Origin: Granulicella paludicola
GTDB taxonomy: Bacteria > Acidobacteriota > Terriglobia > Terriglobales > Acidobacteriaceae
Direction: 5' to 3'
DNA: 59,119 nt
Assembly (NCBI RefSeq): GCF_025685545.1
Contig: NZ_JAGSYC010000013.1
Location: 1-59,119 of the forward strand
Shown: piece by piece, positions 43,871 through 52,328 of the stretch
Numbering within the stretch: the first letter of the stretch is position 1
How the letters are laid out: each line of letters starts with the position of its first letter
Program-made: the position numbers and the translations under genes
The notes under the pieces: generated by a model
What the model was told of the DNA's origin: nothing
Databases searched by the model: none
What the model saw: only the letters and a program-made list of their open reading frames with translations

Positions 43871-43907
43871 CATATAAGCACAATCGTGGTCGCCATCGAG
43901 TGGCCCG

Positions 43908-44234
43908 CTAGGCCAAGACCCGGTCTACTGTTTGATCGATTGTGCTCTTCGGCACATAACCTACGATCTGTTCAGCAATCTGGCCGTCTTTGAAGATGAG
44001 TAGTGCAGGAATACCTCTGATCCCGTATTGAGCCGGTGTGAGATTGTTTTGATCGACATTCATCTTCAAGACTTTCAGTTTTCCTTCATAAGTGGCGGCA
44101 ACCTCCTCGACGATCGGGGCTACCGCGCGACATGGGCCACACCACGATGCCCAGAAATCTACCAGCACCGGCTCTTGCGATGCCAAGACCTCACTGGCGA
44201 AGGTGGCATCACTGACTTCCGCGATGCTTACCAT
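43908..44234 (-). CDS. Thioredoxin
   Basis: 108 residues, the usual size, SD AGAGGAA. PVLVDFWASWCGPCRAVAPIVEEVA contains the WCGPC redox centre; GIRGIPALLIFKDGQIAEQIVGYVPKSTI has the cis-Pro. A general disulfide reductant in the cytoplasm. No classical trxB lies nearby; the TrxB-like fusion at 39398 lacks CxxC and cannot be assumed to be its partner. Confidence 0.95.
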   Translation of the reverse strand: MVSIAEVSDATFASEVLASQEPVLVDFWASWCGPCRAVAPIVEEVAATYEGKLKVLKMNVDQNNLTPAQYGIRGIPALLIFKDGQIAEQIVGYVPKSTIDQTVDRVLA

Positions 44235-44475
44235 TTTTTATTCCTCTCGTTAGGGTTCGATAACAACTCACGTTTTGCCGTCGCGAATCAGACACCGACA
44301 CATCTCACAGCTACGTCTTCATCCCCAACCGCTCTGTCTTGTCTGCACGATCTGGCATCGAGAACAGTAGAGTTCAACAAACGCAGGGTTCTAGATGAGT
44401 TGACTTCTAGAGTTGAATTGACAGAAAAGAGGCGAATTCAGCCAGGAGCGTAACTCAAGAAAGCGGCTTAAATGC

Positions 44476-44495
44476 CAGAAAACAATCATTTTCTG
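44476..44495. promoter_or_regulatory. Palindromic site at the start of AraC paralogue 2
   Basis: CAGAAAA-CAATCA-TTTTCTG, a perfect 7-bp inverted repeat that extends by imperfect pairs to GCC...GCC. It ends 7 nt before the ATG at 44503. The half-site TTCTGCC recurs before paralogue 3 and before the NarL-like gene. Confidence 0.55.
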
Positions 44496-44502
44496 CCACG
44501 TT

Positions 44503-45510
44503 ATGATGGACCGCATGGCTCCTCGCGCTCGCGTAATCGCATTCCTCGTGGCTCCTCCATTCGAGTTGCTCAATCTCACCGGGCCAATGTCAGTCTTCTC
44601 GAAAGCAAAGTTGAATGGGAAAGAGTATTACACGATCAAACTTCTATCCACTGTGCGTTCTTCGATGGCTTACAGCACATCCGGAATCTCCCTAAGTCCG
44701 GTTACATATTTCGCAGACCACAGCGGTCCGATTGACACCCTGATTGCGGTCGGTGGCGAAGGCTCAATGGCGACTCCCGCTCCTGAGGTTTTGCCGTGGA
44801 TACGAAACAGATTCAATCATGTCAATCGCATTGCGTCGGTTTGCACCGGAGCTTTTCTCTTGGCGGAAGCCGGAGTATTGAATGGAAGGCGAGTTACGAC
44901 GCATTGGCAACACGTTGACGAATTGATAGCGCGTCACAAGCATCTGAGAGTCGATCGAAATCCGATTTACATTCGCGATGGCAAGGTCTACACGACAGCC
45001 GGCACAAGTGCAGGAATCGATCTGGCTCTCGCACTGCTAGAAGAAGATCTGGGCCATGCCATTGCAGCTTGTGTTGCTCGCGAGATGGTCCTATTCCTGC
45101 GTCGTCCCGGGAACCAGGCTCAGTACAGTTCTCTCCTGGCACAGCAGGCAGATGTGAGCGGAACTCCAATGCGCGAACTTCCTTCCTGGGTGACTTCGCG
45201 ATTAGAAAAAAAACTGGATGTTCATGAACTAGCCAAGGTGGTCTCGATGACACCCCGAACGTTTGCTCGGCAATTCGAGCTTCATTTCAGAACAACGCCT
45301 GCACGATGGGTGCAATCCGTTCGGGTCGAGGCCGCCCGCCAACATTTGGAGACGGGGGAAATTGCTTTAAAGAGCATCGCGCGACTCACAGGGTTTCGCG
45401 ACGAACAGGCACTGAGGCGGGCGTTTCTGCAGCAGCTATCGCTGACACCCAAAGAGTACCGCGAACGATTCAGCGCTTCCATCTCTGCAACTGGCTCAGT
45501 CAAGGTTTAG
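44503..45510 (+). CDS. GlxA-type AraC regulator with DJ-1/PfpI domain (paralogue 2)
   Basis: 335 residues (ATG at 44503; an alternative at 44515 gives MAPRARVIAF). DJ-1-like domain: RVIAFLVAPPFELLNLTGPMSVFSKA, PIDTLIAVGGEGS, RIASVCTGAFLLAEAGVLNGRRVTTHW (Cys nucleophile elbow), TTAGTSAGIDLALALLEEDLGHA. AraC HTH pair: LEKKLDVHELAKVVSMTPRTFARQFELHFRTTPARWVQSVR and LKSIARLTGFRDEQALRRAFLQQLSLTPKEYRERF. It has a palindrome directly at its start codon, consistent with autorepression. It is convergent with the ATL gene (7 nt between stops). Confidence 0.92.
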   Translation: MMDRMAPRARVIAFLVAPPFELLNLTGPMSVFSKAKLNGKEYYTIKLLSTVRSSMAYSTSGISLSPVTYFADHSGPIDTLIAVGGEGSMATPAPEVLPWIRNRFNHVNRIASVCTGAFLLAEAGVLNGRRVTTHWQHVDELIARHKHLRVDRNPIYIRDGKVYTTAGTSAGIDLALALLEEDLGHAIAACVAREMVLFLRRPGNQAQYSSLLAQQADVSGTPMRELPSWVTSRLEKKLDVHELAKVVSMTPRTFARQFELHFRTTPARWVQSVRVEAARQHLETGEIALKSIARLTGFRDEQALRRAFLQQLSLTPKEYRERFSASISATGSVKV

Positions 45511-45517
45511 AGGTGAG

Positions 45518-46003
45518 CTAGCGATAGATCTCCCAAGTCCGCAAAACATGCTCAAAGCGCTGCATATCGACACGCGTTCCCATAAACTCGACACCCTCAA
45601 GCTTCAGTCGTTTTCGCTGTTCGCGTGCTCCATCGCCCGGAAGTTTGATCTGTCCTCCAGCACCCACAACCCGATGCCAAGGAAGATGGTCGACCGGCAC
45701 GGTCCGTAAGAGCCGAGCGACGGCGCGGTGGTAGCGAGGATAACCGGCCGCGGCTGCTACCGCCCCGTACGTGCTGACCTTCCCTGATGGAATCGCGAGG
45801 ATCATTCTTTGGAACGCTAAATCGCGAGGCTCGTTGGTTTGGATTGCATCGCGCCGCAGCTTCTTCTTTCCCTGTTCAAAGGCAAGCTGGTCGAAGACAA
45901 TTGCTCGTCGACCGCGGGTTTTAGCTAAAGAGTTGTTATTCGCCACACCCAATGATGCACGATTTTTGGGGGCCACGTTTCTGACAAAGAACAGGCATTC
46001 CAT
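45518..46003 (-). CDS. Alkyltransferase-like (ATL) DNA-repair protein
   Basis: 161 residues from ATG 46003; the first 55 may be over-called. The core FQRMILAIPSGKVSTYGAVAAAAGYPRYHRAVARLLRTVPVDHLPWHRVVGAGGQIKLPG keeps the MGMT DNA-binding HTH and Arg finger, but the acceptor Cys of PCHRV is Trp109 (PWHRV). That substitution defines ATL proteins, which bind O6-alkylguanine and hand it to nucleotide-excision repair. It lies between two GlxA/AraC regulators. Confidence 0.88.
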   Translation of the reverse strand: MECLFFVRNVAPKNRASLGVANNNSLAKTRGRRAIVFDQLAFEQGKKKLRRDAIQTNEPRDLAFQRMILAIPSGKVSTYGAVAAAAGYPRYHRAVARLLRTVPVDHLPWHRVVGAGGQIKLPGDGAREQRKRLKLEGVEFMGTRVDMQRFEHVLRTWEIYR

Positions 46004-46487
46004 GCCAGATGGTTTCGTTTGGAGTTTTCTTGCAATGTCTCGCGTTCCTTCGGTCCGAGGAACCGCCCTATGTTCAAAGGTCCTTTCTAGGACTGTGCTT
46101 TACCACCAGAAAAGCGCCTCGATAACCCGTAATTCAATCCGATTGGTTCGGGAGTCGCGGTTGGAGGACTCACGTGGAACCGAGCTCCTCGTGGAAGGAG
46201 GAACTGTCCCACCGAGCAGCGACTGCTGTGACCGGATCACGCTGAGTGTCGGCGGTGGTGGTTTGGCATTTGAACGCGGCCTTCAGGGCGCTGCCTTCGC
46301 CACCAACGCATTGCCAAGATGGAAGTTTCGGGCATGGCAGTTTCCACATCATCTAGATTCCAAGCGGGCATATAGCCTCATCAAAAACCTTTTGATAAGA
46401 CTCTGCCGTGGAATGTGCACGGAATCGCTGATTTGGCAGAAAGAAGCATCTGACGGCGAAATCTGCCAATTATGAGATACTTTCTAC
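46004..46487. other. Divergent intergenic region (ATL / AraC paralogue 3)
   Basis: 484 bases without a credible gene. The right end holds an inverted repeat of TTGGCAGA directly before the AraC gene. The rest shows nothing I can interpret. Confidence 0.5.
46433..46469. promoter_or_regulatory. Inverted TTGGCAGA/TCTGCCAA sites before AraC paralogue 3
   Basis: 8-bp perfect arms with 21 bases between them, ending 18 nt before the ATG at 46488. The TCTGCC half-site is the same as in the site at 44476-44495 and the pair at 53137-53165. Confidence 0.55.
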
Positions 46488-47570
46488 ATGCCGGGACGCC
46501 AACATCCCGTGATCGCCTTCCTCGTCGCATCTCCGTTCGAGATCCTCGATCTGACAGGTCCTTCGTCCGTTTTCGAGCGTGCCACAGTAGACGGAGAGCG
46601 TTTTTACTCGATCCAGATACTCTCCACCGGCGAGACCGGTACAGTCGAAACCGCAGGCGGGATGTCCATCGCCAATGCTGCCAGATACTCCGATTATGTT
46701 GGGCCGATTGATACCCTAATTGCGATCGGAGGTGATGGAGCGGTTGCACCCCAATCACCTCAACTATATCAATGGCTGCGCGAACGTGCCCCGTATATTC
46801 GGCGAGTCACATCTATATGCACCGGAGCATTTATCCTCGCTGGTGCAGGCCTGCTTGATGGTCATCGTGTCGCTACACATTGGCTTTGGTGCGATCTTCT
46901 GCAGACCCGCTACAAGCATTTGAAGGTGGAACGCGATCCGATCTTCATCAAAGAGGGCAAGTTTTACACCACCGCTGGTGTAACCGCTGGCATCGATCTC
47001 TCTCTGGCCCTCGTAGAGGAAGACTTGGGCCACGCCTTGGCGGCGTCCATCGCGCGCATTCTGGTTTTGTTCTTGAGGCGTCCAGGCGGTCAGTCCCAAT
47101 ACAGCACCTTGCTCGCACAACAAGAGGACATCGATAACGCGAGAATGCGTGATCTGCCGGCCTGGGCCAAAGCGCATCTCCATCAGAAGCTGGACGTTGC
47201 TCAGCTTGCGAAGGCTGCCGCTATGGGCTTGCGGACGTTCATGCGGCAATTCAAAGCGCAGTTTGGCATGACGCCGGCACGTTGGGTTCAATCGATTCGA
47301 GTTGAGACTGCAATGCAGCATCTCGAAGATCGGACGCTCTCGATTGGTAAGGTTGCGCGACTGACCGGCTTTCGTGACGAGCAGGCATTGCGTCGAGCCT
47401 TCGTTCAGCAAATTGGTGTGACCCCCAAAGAGTATCGGGAACGCTTTGGAGAATTGGATCGCAGTCATGATGCGCGACCGGATTCAAGTGGCAAGTTCGA
47501 GACGGACGTCCCGAGCAGGATAGTTACATCGAGTCTCACAAATAAACAACCCGTCGTCGCGGAAGCGTGA
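46488..47570 (+). CDS. GlxA-type AraC regulator with DJ-1/PfpI domain (paralogue 3)
   Basis: 360 residues. DJ-1-like domain HPVIAFLVASPFEILDLTGPSSVFERA, PIDTLIAIGGDGA, RVTSICTGAFILAGAGLLDGHRVATHW (Cys present), TTAGVTAGIDLSLALVEEDLGHA. AraC part LHQKLDVAQLAKAAAMGLRTFMRQFKAQFGMTPARWVQSIR and IGKVARLTGFRDEQALRRAFVQQIGVTPKEYRERF. The first HTH differs more from the other copies (MGLRTFMRQFKAQF against MTPRTFARQFELHF), so its DNA target may differ. It has an extra 35-residue polar C-terminal tail. Confidence 0.92.
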   Translation: MPGRQHPVIAFLVASPFEILDLTGPSSVFERATVDGERFYSIQILSTGETGTVETAGGMSIANAARYSDYVGPIDTLIAIGGDGAVAPQSPQLYQWLRERAPYIRRVTSICTGAFILAGAGLLDGHRVATHWLWCDLLQTRYKHLKVERDPIFIKEGKFYTTAGVTAGIDLSLALVEEDLGHALAASIARILVLFLRRPGGQSQYSTLLAQQEDIDNARMRDLPAWAKAHLHQKLDVAQLAKAAAMGLRTFMRQFKAQFGMTPARWVQSIRVETAMQHLEDRTLSIGKVARLTGFRDEQALRRAFVQQIGVTPKEYRERFGELDRSHDARPDSSGKFETDVPSRIVTSSLTNKQPVVAEA

Positions 47571-47905
47571 AGGCAAGCTAAAGCTTTCCATGCAGAGGGT
47601 CAGCGCGAAGCGACAGCCATCAACGTAAAACGATCACCGTGTCGGGTGAACCGTACCCCAAGAAATATGTCTGCGGCAAACGCTAGTAATCACGTGGATG
47701 GACCGTGCGCTTTGCACGAAGTCTCAACGCCCATCCTCGTAATCGAGGAGCGTAGTGCCTCTGTGTAGGCCGAGCCTATCAGACGACTGCCAACTCAACG
47801 ATCCCTAATCAGAATTTGCTTGCCTAACGTCCAAGCTTCGGCATTGTTGAAGAATTAGCTTTGATTGATAGTTCCTCGTAGAAAAGGTCCTCGGCGTTTG
47901 CGAAT

Positions 47906-47939
47906 GAGAGCGGTACAGACTATGGTCTGTACCGCTCTC
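47906..47939. repeat. 15-bp perfect inverted repeat with a 4-base loop
   Basis: GAGAGCGGTACAGAC pairs with GTCTGTACCGCTCTC around TATG. No T-tract on either strand, so not a standard terminator. It could be an RNA processing stem, a cruciform-forming site or the terminus of a lost element. It lies 336 nt after the AraC stop. Confidence 0.7.
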
Positions 47940-48001
47940 TGCGTAAAGACCTATCGACACGTAGGAAATAGGGTTGCGCTGTCCTCGTGGTCACGCTCGA
48001 G

Positions 48002-48022
48002 TGGCCGATACCATCAGACAAT
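48002..48022 (+). promoter_or_regulatory. Shared 21-bp motif, copy 7 (upstream of small gene and ECF sigma)
   Basis: Plus strand reads TGGCC-GATACC-ATCAGACAAT, 45 nt before the small gene at 48067 and about 340 nt before the ECF sigma gene. Confidence 0.7.
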
Positions 48023-48066
48023 TTCCCTTCCATCTATTTGCCTGGATGATGTCATGAGAGGCAGTC

Positions 48067-48294
48067 ATGCTAGATAGGTTTGACCCAACGAGATCACGGA
48101 ATCGGTCCTTACTTGAAGCTGCAGAATCGGAGCTTGAACGACAATACTCCTTTTGTCAACGCGAGGAAGCTACCCAAATTCGTGAAGGTGAAGATGCTCA
48201 TCTGACCGGCACGACACGGTCTCTTGAACGTCGCTTGCTGGGGTTGAATGTAACGGCGCTTGGGGCTTTCCCGGACATTGACATTGGTCTGTAA
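48067..48294 (+). CDS. Small hypothetical protein upstream of sigma gene
   Basis: 75 residues: MLDRFDPTRSRNRSLLEAAESELERQYSFCQREEATQIREGEDAHLTGTTRSLERRLLGLNVTALGAFPDIDIGL. A helical, highly charged protein with a GAGAGGC about 5 nt before ATG. I do not recognise it. It is the first frame behind motif copy 7 and 67 nt upstream of the sigma gene, so it may be a small regulator or a leader. Confidence 0.4.
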   Translation: MLDRFDPTRSRNRSLLEAAESELERQYSFCQREEATQIREGEDAHLTGTTRSLERRLLGLNVTALGAFPDIDIGL

Positions 48295-48361
48295 GCAAGA
48301 GCTTGCACAGGAATAGCAGGCATGGATTGCCTAAAGAAGCTACTTCAGGGAGGGACATACT

Positions 48362-48955
48362 ATGCGACAGGAAACGGACCAGCTGGTTGTAGATGCGCGC
48401 GAGGGCGATGCAGATGCGTTTGCCGAACTGATGTCGCGCCACTCCGGAACGATGCGGCGTACGGCTTTCGCCATCATGAAAAACTTTGATGACGCAGACG
48501 ATATCGTTCAAGAAGTATCTCTCAAGGTATTTTGCAAACTTCACACATTCCAGGCCCAATCGGCGTTCTCTACCTGGCTAACGCGAATAGTGATCAACAC
48601 GAGCCTGATGCATTTGCGCAAGTCACGGCGTTCGAAGCTTTCGTCCCTCGACGAATTCATGGATGGGGAAGACTCGCGCCCGCGCGAAGTTTCAGATCCC
48701 ACTCCCGGTCCAGAGCAGCAGTACATATCCCGAGAAGCTCAGCAGCGTCTGCATGAAGGTATGGGTAAACTGCCTTCGTCGTTGCGAAGTGCCTTGACGG
48801 ACAAGGTGTATGGAGAGCTATCGATGGACGAGATCGCTCAACGGAACGGTGTGAGTGTCGCAGCCGCCAAGTCGAGGACCTTACGTGCCCGCGTCATGCT
48901 CATTGAGAAACTGAGAACACCGAACCGCGCCCTTACGCGTTCAGCAGTAAGGTGA
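48362..48955 (+). CDS. ECF-type sigma factor
   Basis: 197 residues, SD GGGAGGGACATACT. Region 2: LMSRHSGTMRRTAFAIMKNFDDADDIVQEVSLKVFCKLHTFQAQSAFSTWLTRIVINTSLMHLRKSRRS. Region 4: LPSSLRSALTDKVYGELSMDEIAQRNGVSVAAAKSRTLRARVMLIEKL. No anti-sigma gene is adjacent. The unit sits behind a copy of the shared motif, like the ECF gene at 33720. It is convergent with the propeller kinase (154 nt between stops). Confidence 0.92.
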   Translation: MRQETDQLVVDAREGDADAFAELMSRHSGTMRRTAFAIMKNFDDADDIVQEVSLKVFCKLHTFQAQSAFSTWLTRIVINTSLMHLRKSRRSKLSSLDEFMDGEDSRPREVSDPTPGPEQQYISREAQQRLHEGMGKLPSSLRSALTDKVYGELSMDEIAQRNGVSVAAAKSRTLRARVMLIEKLRTPNRALTRSAVR

Positions 48956-49109
48956 GCTGGCGCGTGAGATAGCCGATTTGTGGCTAAAACTTCTGTTTGT
49001 TATTGCTTGTAAGCCTGAAGATTCCGGCGAATTGGACGCCAAATACATCGTCGAATCAGCTCTTAGGGGCAGCAAATACCGTGGGAATGATGTCGGGCTT
49101 GCGCAGTGC

Positions 49110-52100
49110 TCAGATAGACGAGTTCCATCCAAAGAACGAGAGCAAACGCGCAACAGGACCGGGCCGCTCCTGTCTGAACGCAATATCCCCAGGGATCACA
49201 AGACTCACCTCAGTTCCACCCTTGCGTGAGGTAGAGATTGAAATACTCCCTCCGATTCGCGTTGCTCGTTCCTTCATGCCCTGTAGACCGAAGTGTCCAT
49301 GTTTGCCTTGTGCCAAGACCTCTTCCGAGATCCCAACCCCGTTATCGCGCACCACGACGCGCAGAGTCGCACCGTAACGGAGTTCAAGGGACACGTTTGT
49401 CGCTTCCGCATGCCTGCAGGTATTGGAGATCGCCTCTCGGACGACCGAGTAGATCTCATCTCTGACGACGGAGTGAAGTTTACGCGGATCACCCAATACG
49501 GTGAAGCCCGCAGAAATGTTATGTCCCTCACAAGCTTCTGTGAGCTGCTTATGAAGGCTTTCCGCAAGCTCGCTATGATCCATGGTCGTAGCACGCAACG
49601 CAAAAACAGCGGATCGTCCTTCTGTAGTGGCACGGCCGAGCCAAGACGACAAATGCTCTAACGCCGTGCGCATTCGAGCTTCGTTGGTGCCGGGCATCAG
49701 GGCTTTATCTGCGATCATCTTGCTACTTTGGACGGTTTGCAAGACCGTATCATGCAAATCGCGGGCCACGCGCGTGCGCTCATTCAGACGTTCGTCGAAA
49801 CCAGCCTTCATCGCGGCAGCGACATAATTGACCCGCACACGATAGGCAACCCAAACAATCAAAAACGCCGCGGCGATCATGATCGTCTTGAACCAAGCTG
49901 TCTGGAACCAGGCCGGCTTGACATCGAAATCCAAGGTGTCGCCGACGGTATTCCAGACTCCATCGTTATTCGAAGCGATCACGTGGAAGCGATAGTGACC
50001 GGGTTTCAAATCGTTATAGAACGCTACGCGGCGGGTACCGGGATCTTGCCAAGTGGACTGACGCCCATCGAGCCTGTACCTGAAGGTTACCTTCTGTGGA
50101 ACACTCAGACTTAATGCGGTATAGCGGAGCTCGAGATCGCTAACACGCGGACCAATCACAAGTTTCGCAGTCGGTTGGAACTCTTGATGATTTGCAACCA
50201 GAGCCTCAACGTGAACAGGCGGCGGCAGAACGTTGTAATCTAAGCGGTCTGGATCAATAACCTCGATACCGTTCTCATTTCCAATCCAAATGCGACCGTC
50301 AGGGGCGAGTGCCATCTGAGGAAAAAACAGCGACCGAGAAAGCCTCGCTCCATCGAAGGTGTCGATGAGCCGATAAGCTATCTTGTCGTCTTTCCCGGAC
50401 CACCATTTGTTTATCGCGTCACGGTCAACCTCGACTAGACCACAAGAGGTCCGCATCCATAAAGATTCCTCTTGTGAGAGGACGAGGCCGCTAACGTCTT
50501 GGCAAGGTAGACCACTTCCCGGAGCCAATAAACGGACCGTATGATTCTTGACGACCCAAACCCCCGAGTAGCTGCTGCGAAACACAGTGCCGTCTGCGGA
50601 AACGAGAAGATCGTCTTGCGCGGAAAACTTCTCAGGCCCCTGAAATCCGGGTGTCCCGTTGAAGGGAATCCACTCGATTTTCCCATTCGCGTAATGAACT
50701 ACTGACGTTGTCCCGGTGATCCAAACGCCATCCTGGTGATCTGAGGCGACTCGAAGAAGCAATCGTTTGTCGCTTAGAGACTCGACCACTTTGTCGTCCT
50801 GAATATGGATGAGTTGCCGAGGTAAGGATTTATCGAAAACGACAGCCCAAACGCTGCCGTCCTGAGCCAAGGCAAGACTGAACACCTGACCGGTGGGTTG
50901 TCCGTTGGGACGCTTCACGACTCTGAGCCGATTATGGTCGAGAATAACCAGCTCGTTGCCTACGCCCATCCAGTAACGGCCTACCTGGTCTTCTAACATC
51001 CCCTGAATATTTCCTTTGGGCATTCCAGCGGCAAGGGGTAGAGACGAAAGCTTACCGTCGCGAAGGACACTAACGGCATCGTCAATACCAACGAGAACAC
51101 TACCCTCACGGGTTGCGAGTATCGACCGAACGTAGCTGGCAGGCAGTCCTTGATCGGCAGACCATGAGATTGCTTTATGGTCTCGGAAGCAATCGAGACC
51201 ACCATCGGTAGCCACCCAAACATTACCTTCTCGATCTTCGAAGACGTTCCTAACAGAATTTCCCGACAGCCCCATGTTTCGGCTGATGTGGGACACTGTT
51301 CCCTCACTCACCTTATAGAGCCCGTCACTGCGTGTACCGATCCAAAAAGTACCCTTGCGATCGCCATAGAGTGCTTGGACCTTGAGCCTTGCACCATCCA
51401 AACCGGGCAATGAAAAGGGAGCTTGCTCGTTCTGGACTAAGAGCTCTAGGCCTAAAGTCGAACCTGCCGTGTCAAAGCCGACGGCGAGAGAGCCGTCTGC
51501 CCGATGCTCCAAGGCAGATACCCCCGTCGATCCTAAAGGCAACCCAGCAAAGATGTGCGATGAGATCAGTCCCTTCGCTGGACTCCAATTGATCACCGTG
51601 CCATCCGTACCCAAGGTGAGACTCCCGTCCGAATTGGCTATTAGTCTCTGTCCAATCACAAGAGGGATGCCGTCTGACCGTCCAAAACATTTCGTTTGCT
51701 TCCCATACACCTCACAGAGAGAGGTATCGGCCCGGCGCGACACGGTAAACCAGATCTTTTGGTCGCGGTCTTCGACGATCTGATTTACGTAAAGTGCTTT
51801 CTGGGATGAGACGACTTTGAGGGTCCCATCTTTCCAAGACGCCAGGTTTGTTGGAGTGCCGATCCACAGTGTGCCGTCGTGAGCCGTGTAAAGCGCGTTT
51901 ATCTGATGGCCCGCAATAGCCTCCCAGCCTGGCGGTGTCCATTGTTGAAAGTGGACGCCATCAAAACGGACCAACCCGGTTTCAGTTCCGATCCATAGAT
52001 AACCGTCACCTCCCTGAGCAAGCGCGAGCGGCGCGGAATTGAGAAGACCGTCTTCGAGCCGCCAGGTGGTATGGCCATACTGCGAGATTGGAGTTCGCGG

Positions 52101-52211
52101 ATCGACGGCAAGCGCAGATCTGGTATTCGCCAGTAAAGAGAGGAAGGCGAGAATAAAAATGCGTTGTCGGCTTAGTTGTTTCACCCACGAGCTGTGCAGG
52201 TTAGCGTTCAT
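49110..52211 (-). CDS. Membrane histidine kinase with periplasmic beta-propeller sensor
   Basis: 1033 residues. N-terminal signal segment IFILAFLSLLANTRSALA. Two seven-bladed propellers of Reg_prop repeats (from YGHTTWRLEDGLLNSAPLALAQGGDGYLWIGTETGLVRFDGVHF to about residue 700), with repeating pattern xGxLWIGTxxGL. Then a Y_Y_Y domain LELRYTALSLSVPQKVTFRYRLDGRQSTWQDPGTRRVAFYNDLKPGHYRFHVIASNNDGVWN, one TM helix TIMIAAAFLIVWVAYRV, a HisKA_3 dimerisation domain RVARDLHDTVLQTVQSSKMIADKAL (His in RDLHDT) and HATPase_c VVREAISNTCRHAEATNVSLELRYGATLRVVVRDNGVGI...GHFGLQGMKERATRIGG. HisKA_3 kinases pair with NarL-like regulators, so the plus-strand regulator at 53179 is the likely partner. Confidence 0.94.
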   Translation of the reverse strand: MNANLHSSWVKQLSRQRIFILAFLSLLANTRSALAVDPRTPISQYGHTTWRLEDGLLNSAPLALAQGGDGYLWIGTETGLVRFDGVHFQQWTPPGWEAIAGHQINALYTAHDGTLWIGTPTNLASWKDGTLKVVSSQKALYVNQIVEDRDQKIWFTVSRRADTSLCEVYGKQTKCFGRSDGIPLVIGQRLIANSDGSLTLGTDGTVINWSPAKGLISSHIFAGLPLGSTGVSALEHRADGSLAVGFDTAGSTLGLELLVQNEQAPFSLPGLDGARLKVQALYGDRKGTFWIGTRSDGLYKVSEGTVSHISRNMGLSGNSVRNVFEDREGNVWVATDGGLDCFRDHKAISWSADQGLPASYVRSILATREGSVLVGIDDAVSVLRDGKLSSLPLAAGMPKGNIQGMLEDQVGRYWMGVGNELVILDHNRLRVVKRPNGQPTGQVFSLALAQDGSVWAVVFDKSLPRQLIHIQDDKVVESLSDKRLLLRVASDHQDGVWITGTTSVVHYANGKIEWIPFNGTPGFQGPEKFSAQDDLLVSADGTVFRSSYSGVWVVKNHTVRLLAPGSGLPCQDVSGLVLSQEESLWMRTSCGLVEVDRDAINKWWSGKDDKIAYRLIDTFDGARLSRSLFFPQMALAPDGRIWIGNENGIEVIDPDRLDYNVLPPPVHVEALVANHQEFQPTAKLVIGPRVSDLELRYTALSLSVPQKVTFRYRLDGRQSTWQDPGTRRVAFYNDLKPGHYRFHVIASNNDGVWNTVGDTLDFDVKPAWFQTAWFKTIMIAAAFLIVWVAYRVRVNYVAAAMKAGFDERLNERTRVARDLHDTVLQTVQSSKMIADKALMPGTNEARMRTALEHLSSWLGRATTEGRSAVFALRATTMDHSELAESLHKQLTEACEGHNISAGFTVLGDPRKLHSVVRDEIYSVVREAISNTCRHAEATNVSLELRYGATLRVVVRDNGVGISEEVLAQGKHGHFGLQGMKERATRIGGSISISTSRKGGTEVSLVIPGDIAFRQERPGPVARLLSFFGWNSSI

Positions 52212-52328
52212 GGCGGGAAGCTTTCAGTCTAGCTGGTGTGCTCAATCTTATGGGAACCGACCTAGTTCAAATACTCGGCGGATGCGTGGTCCGTGAGTTG
52301 ATTGGCAGCCTGCTTGGGCGGGAAACGC

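Larger units (their letters stand above)
47571..48066. other. Gene-free stretch with a perfect long hairpin and a shared-motif copy
   Basis: 496 bases between AraC paralogue 3 and a small gene. No credible coding sequence. It contains a 15-bp perfect inverted repeat (47906-47939) and motif copy 7 (48002-48022). Confidence 0.5.
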
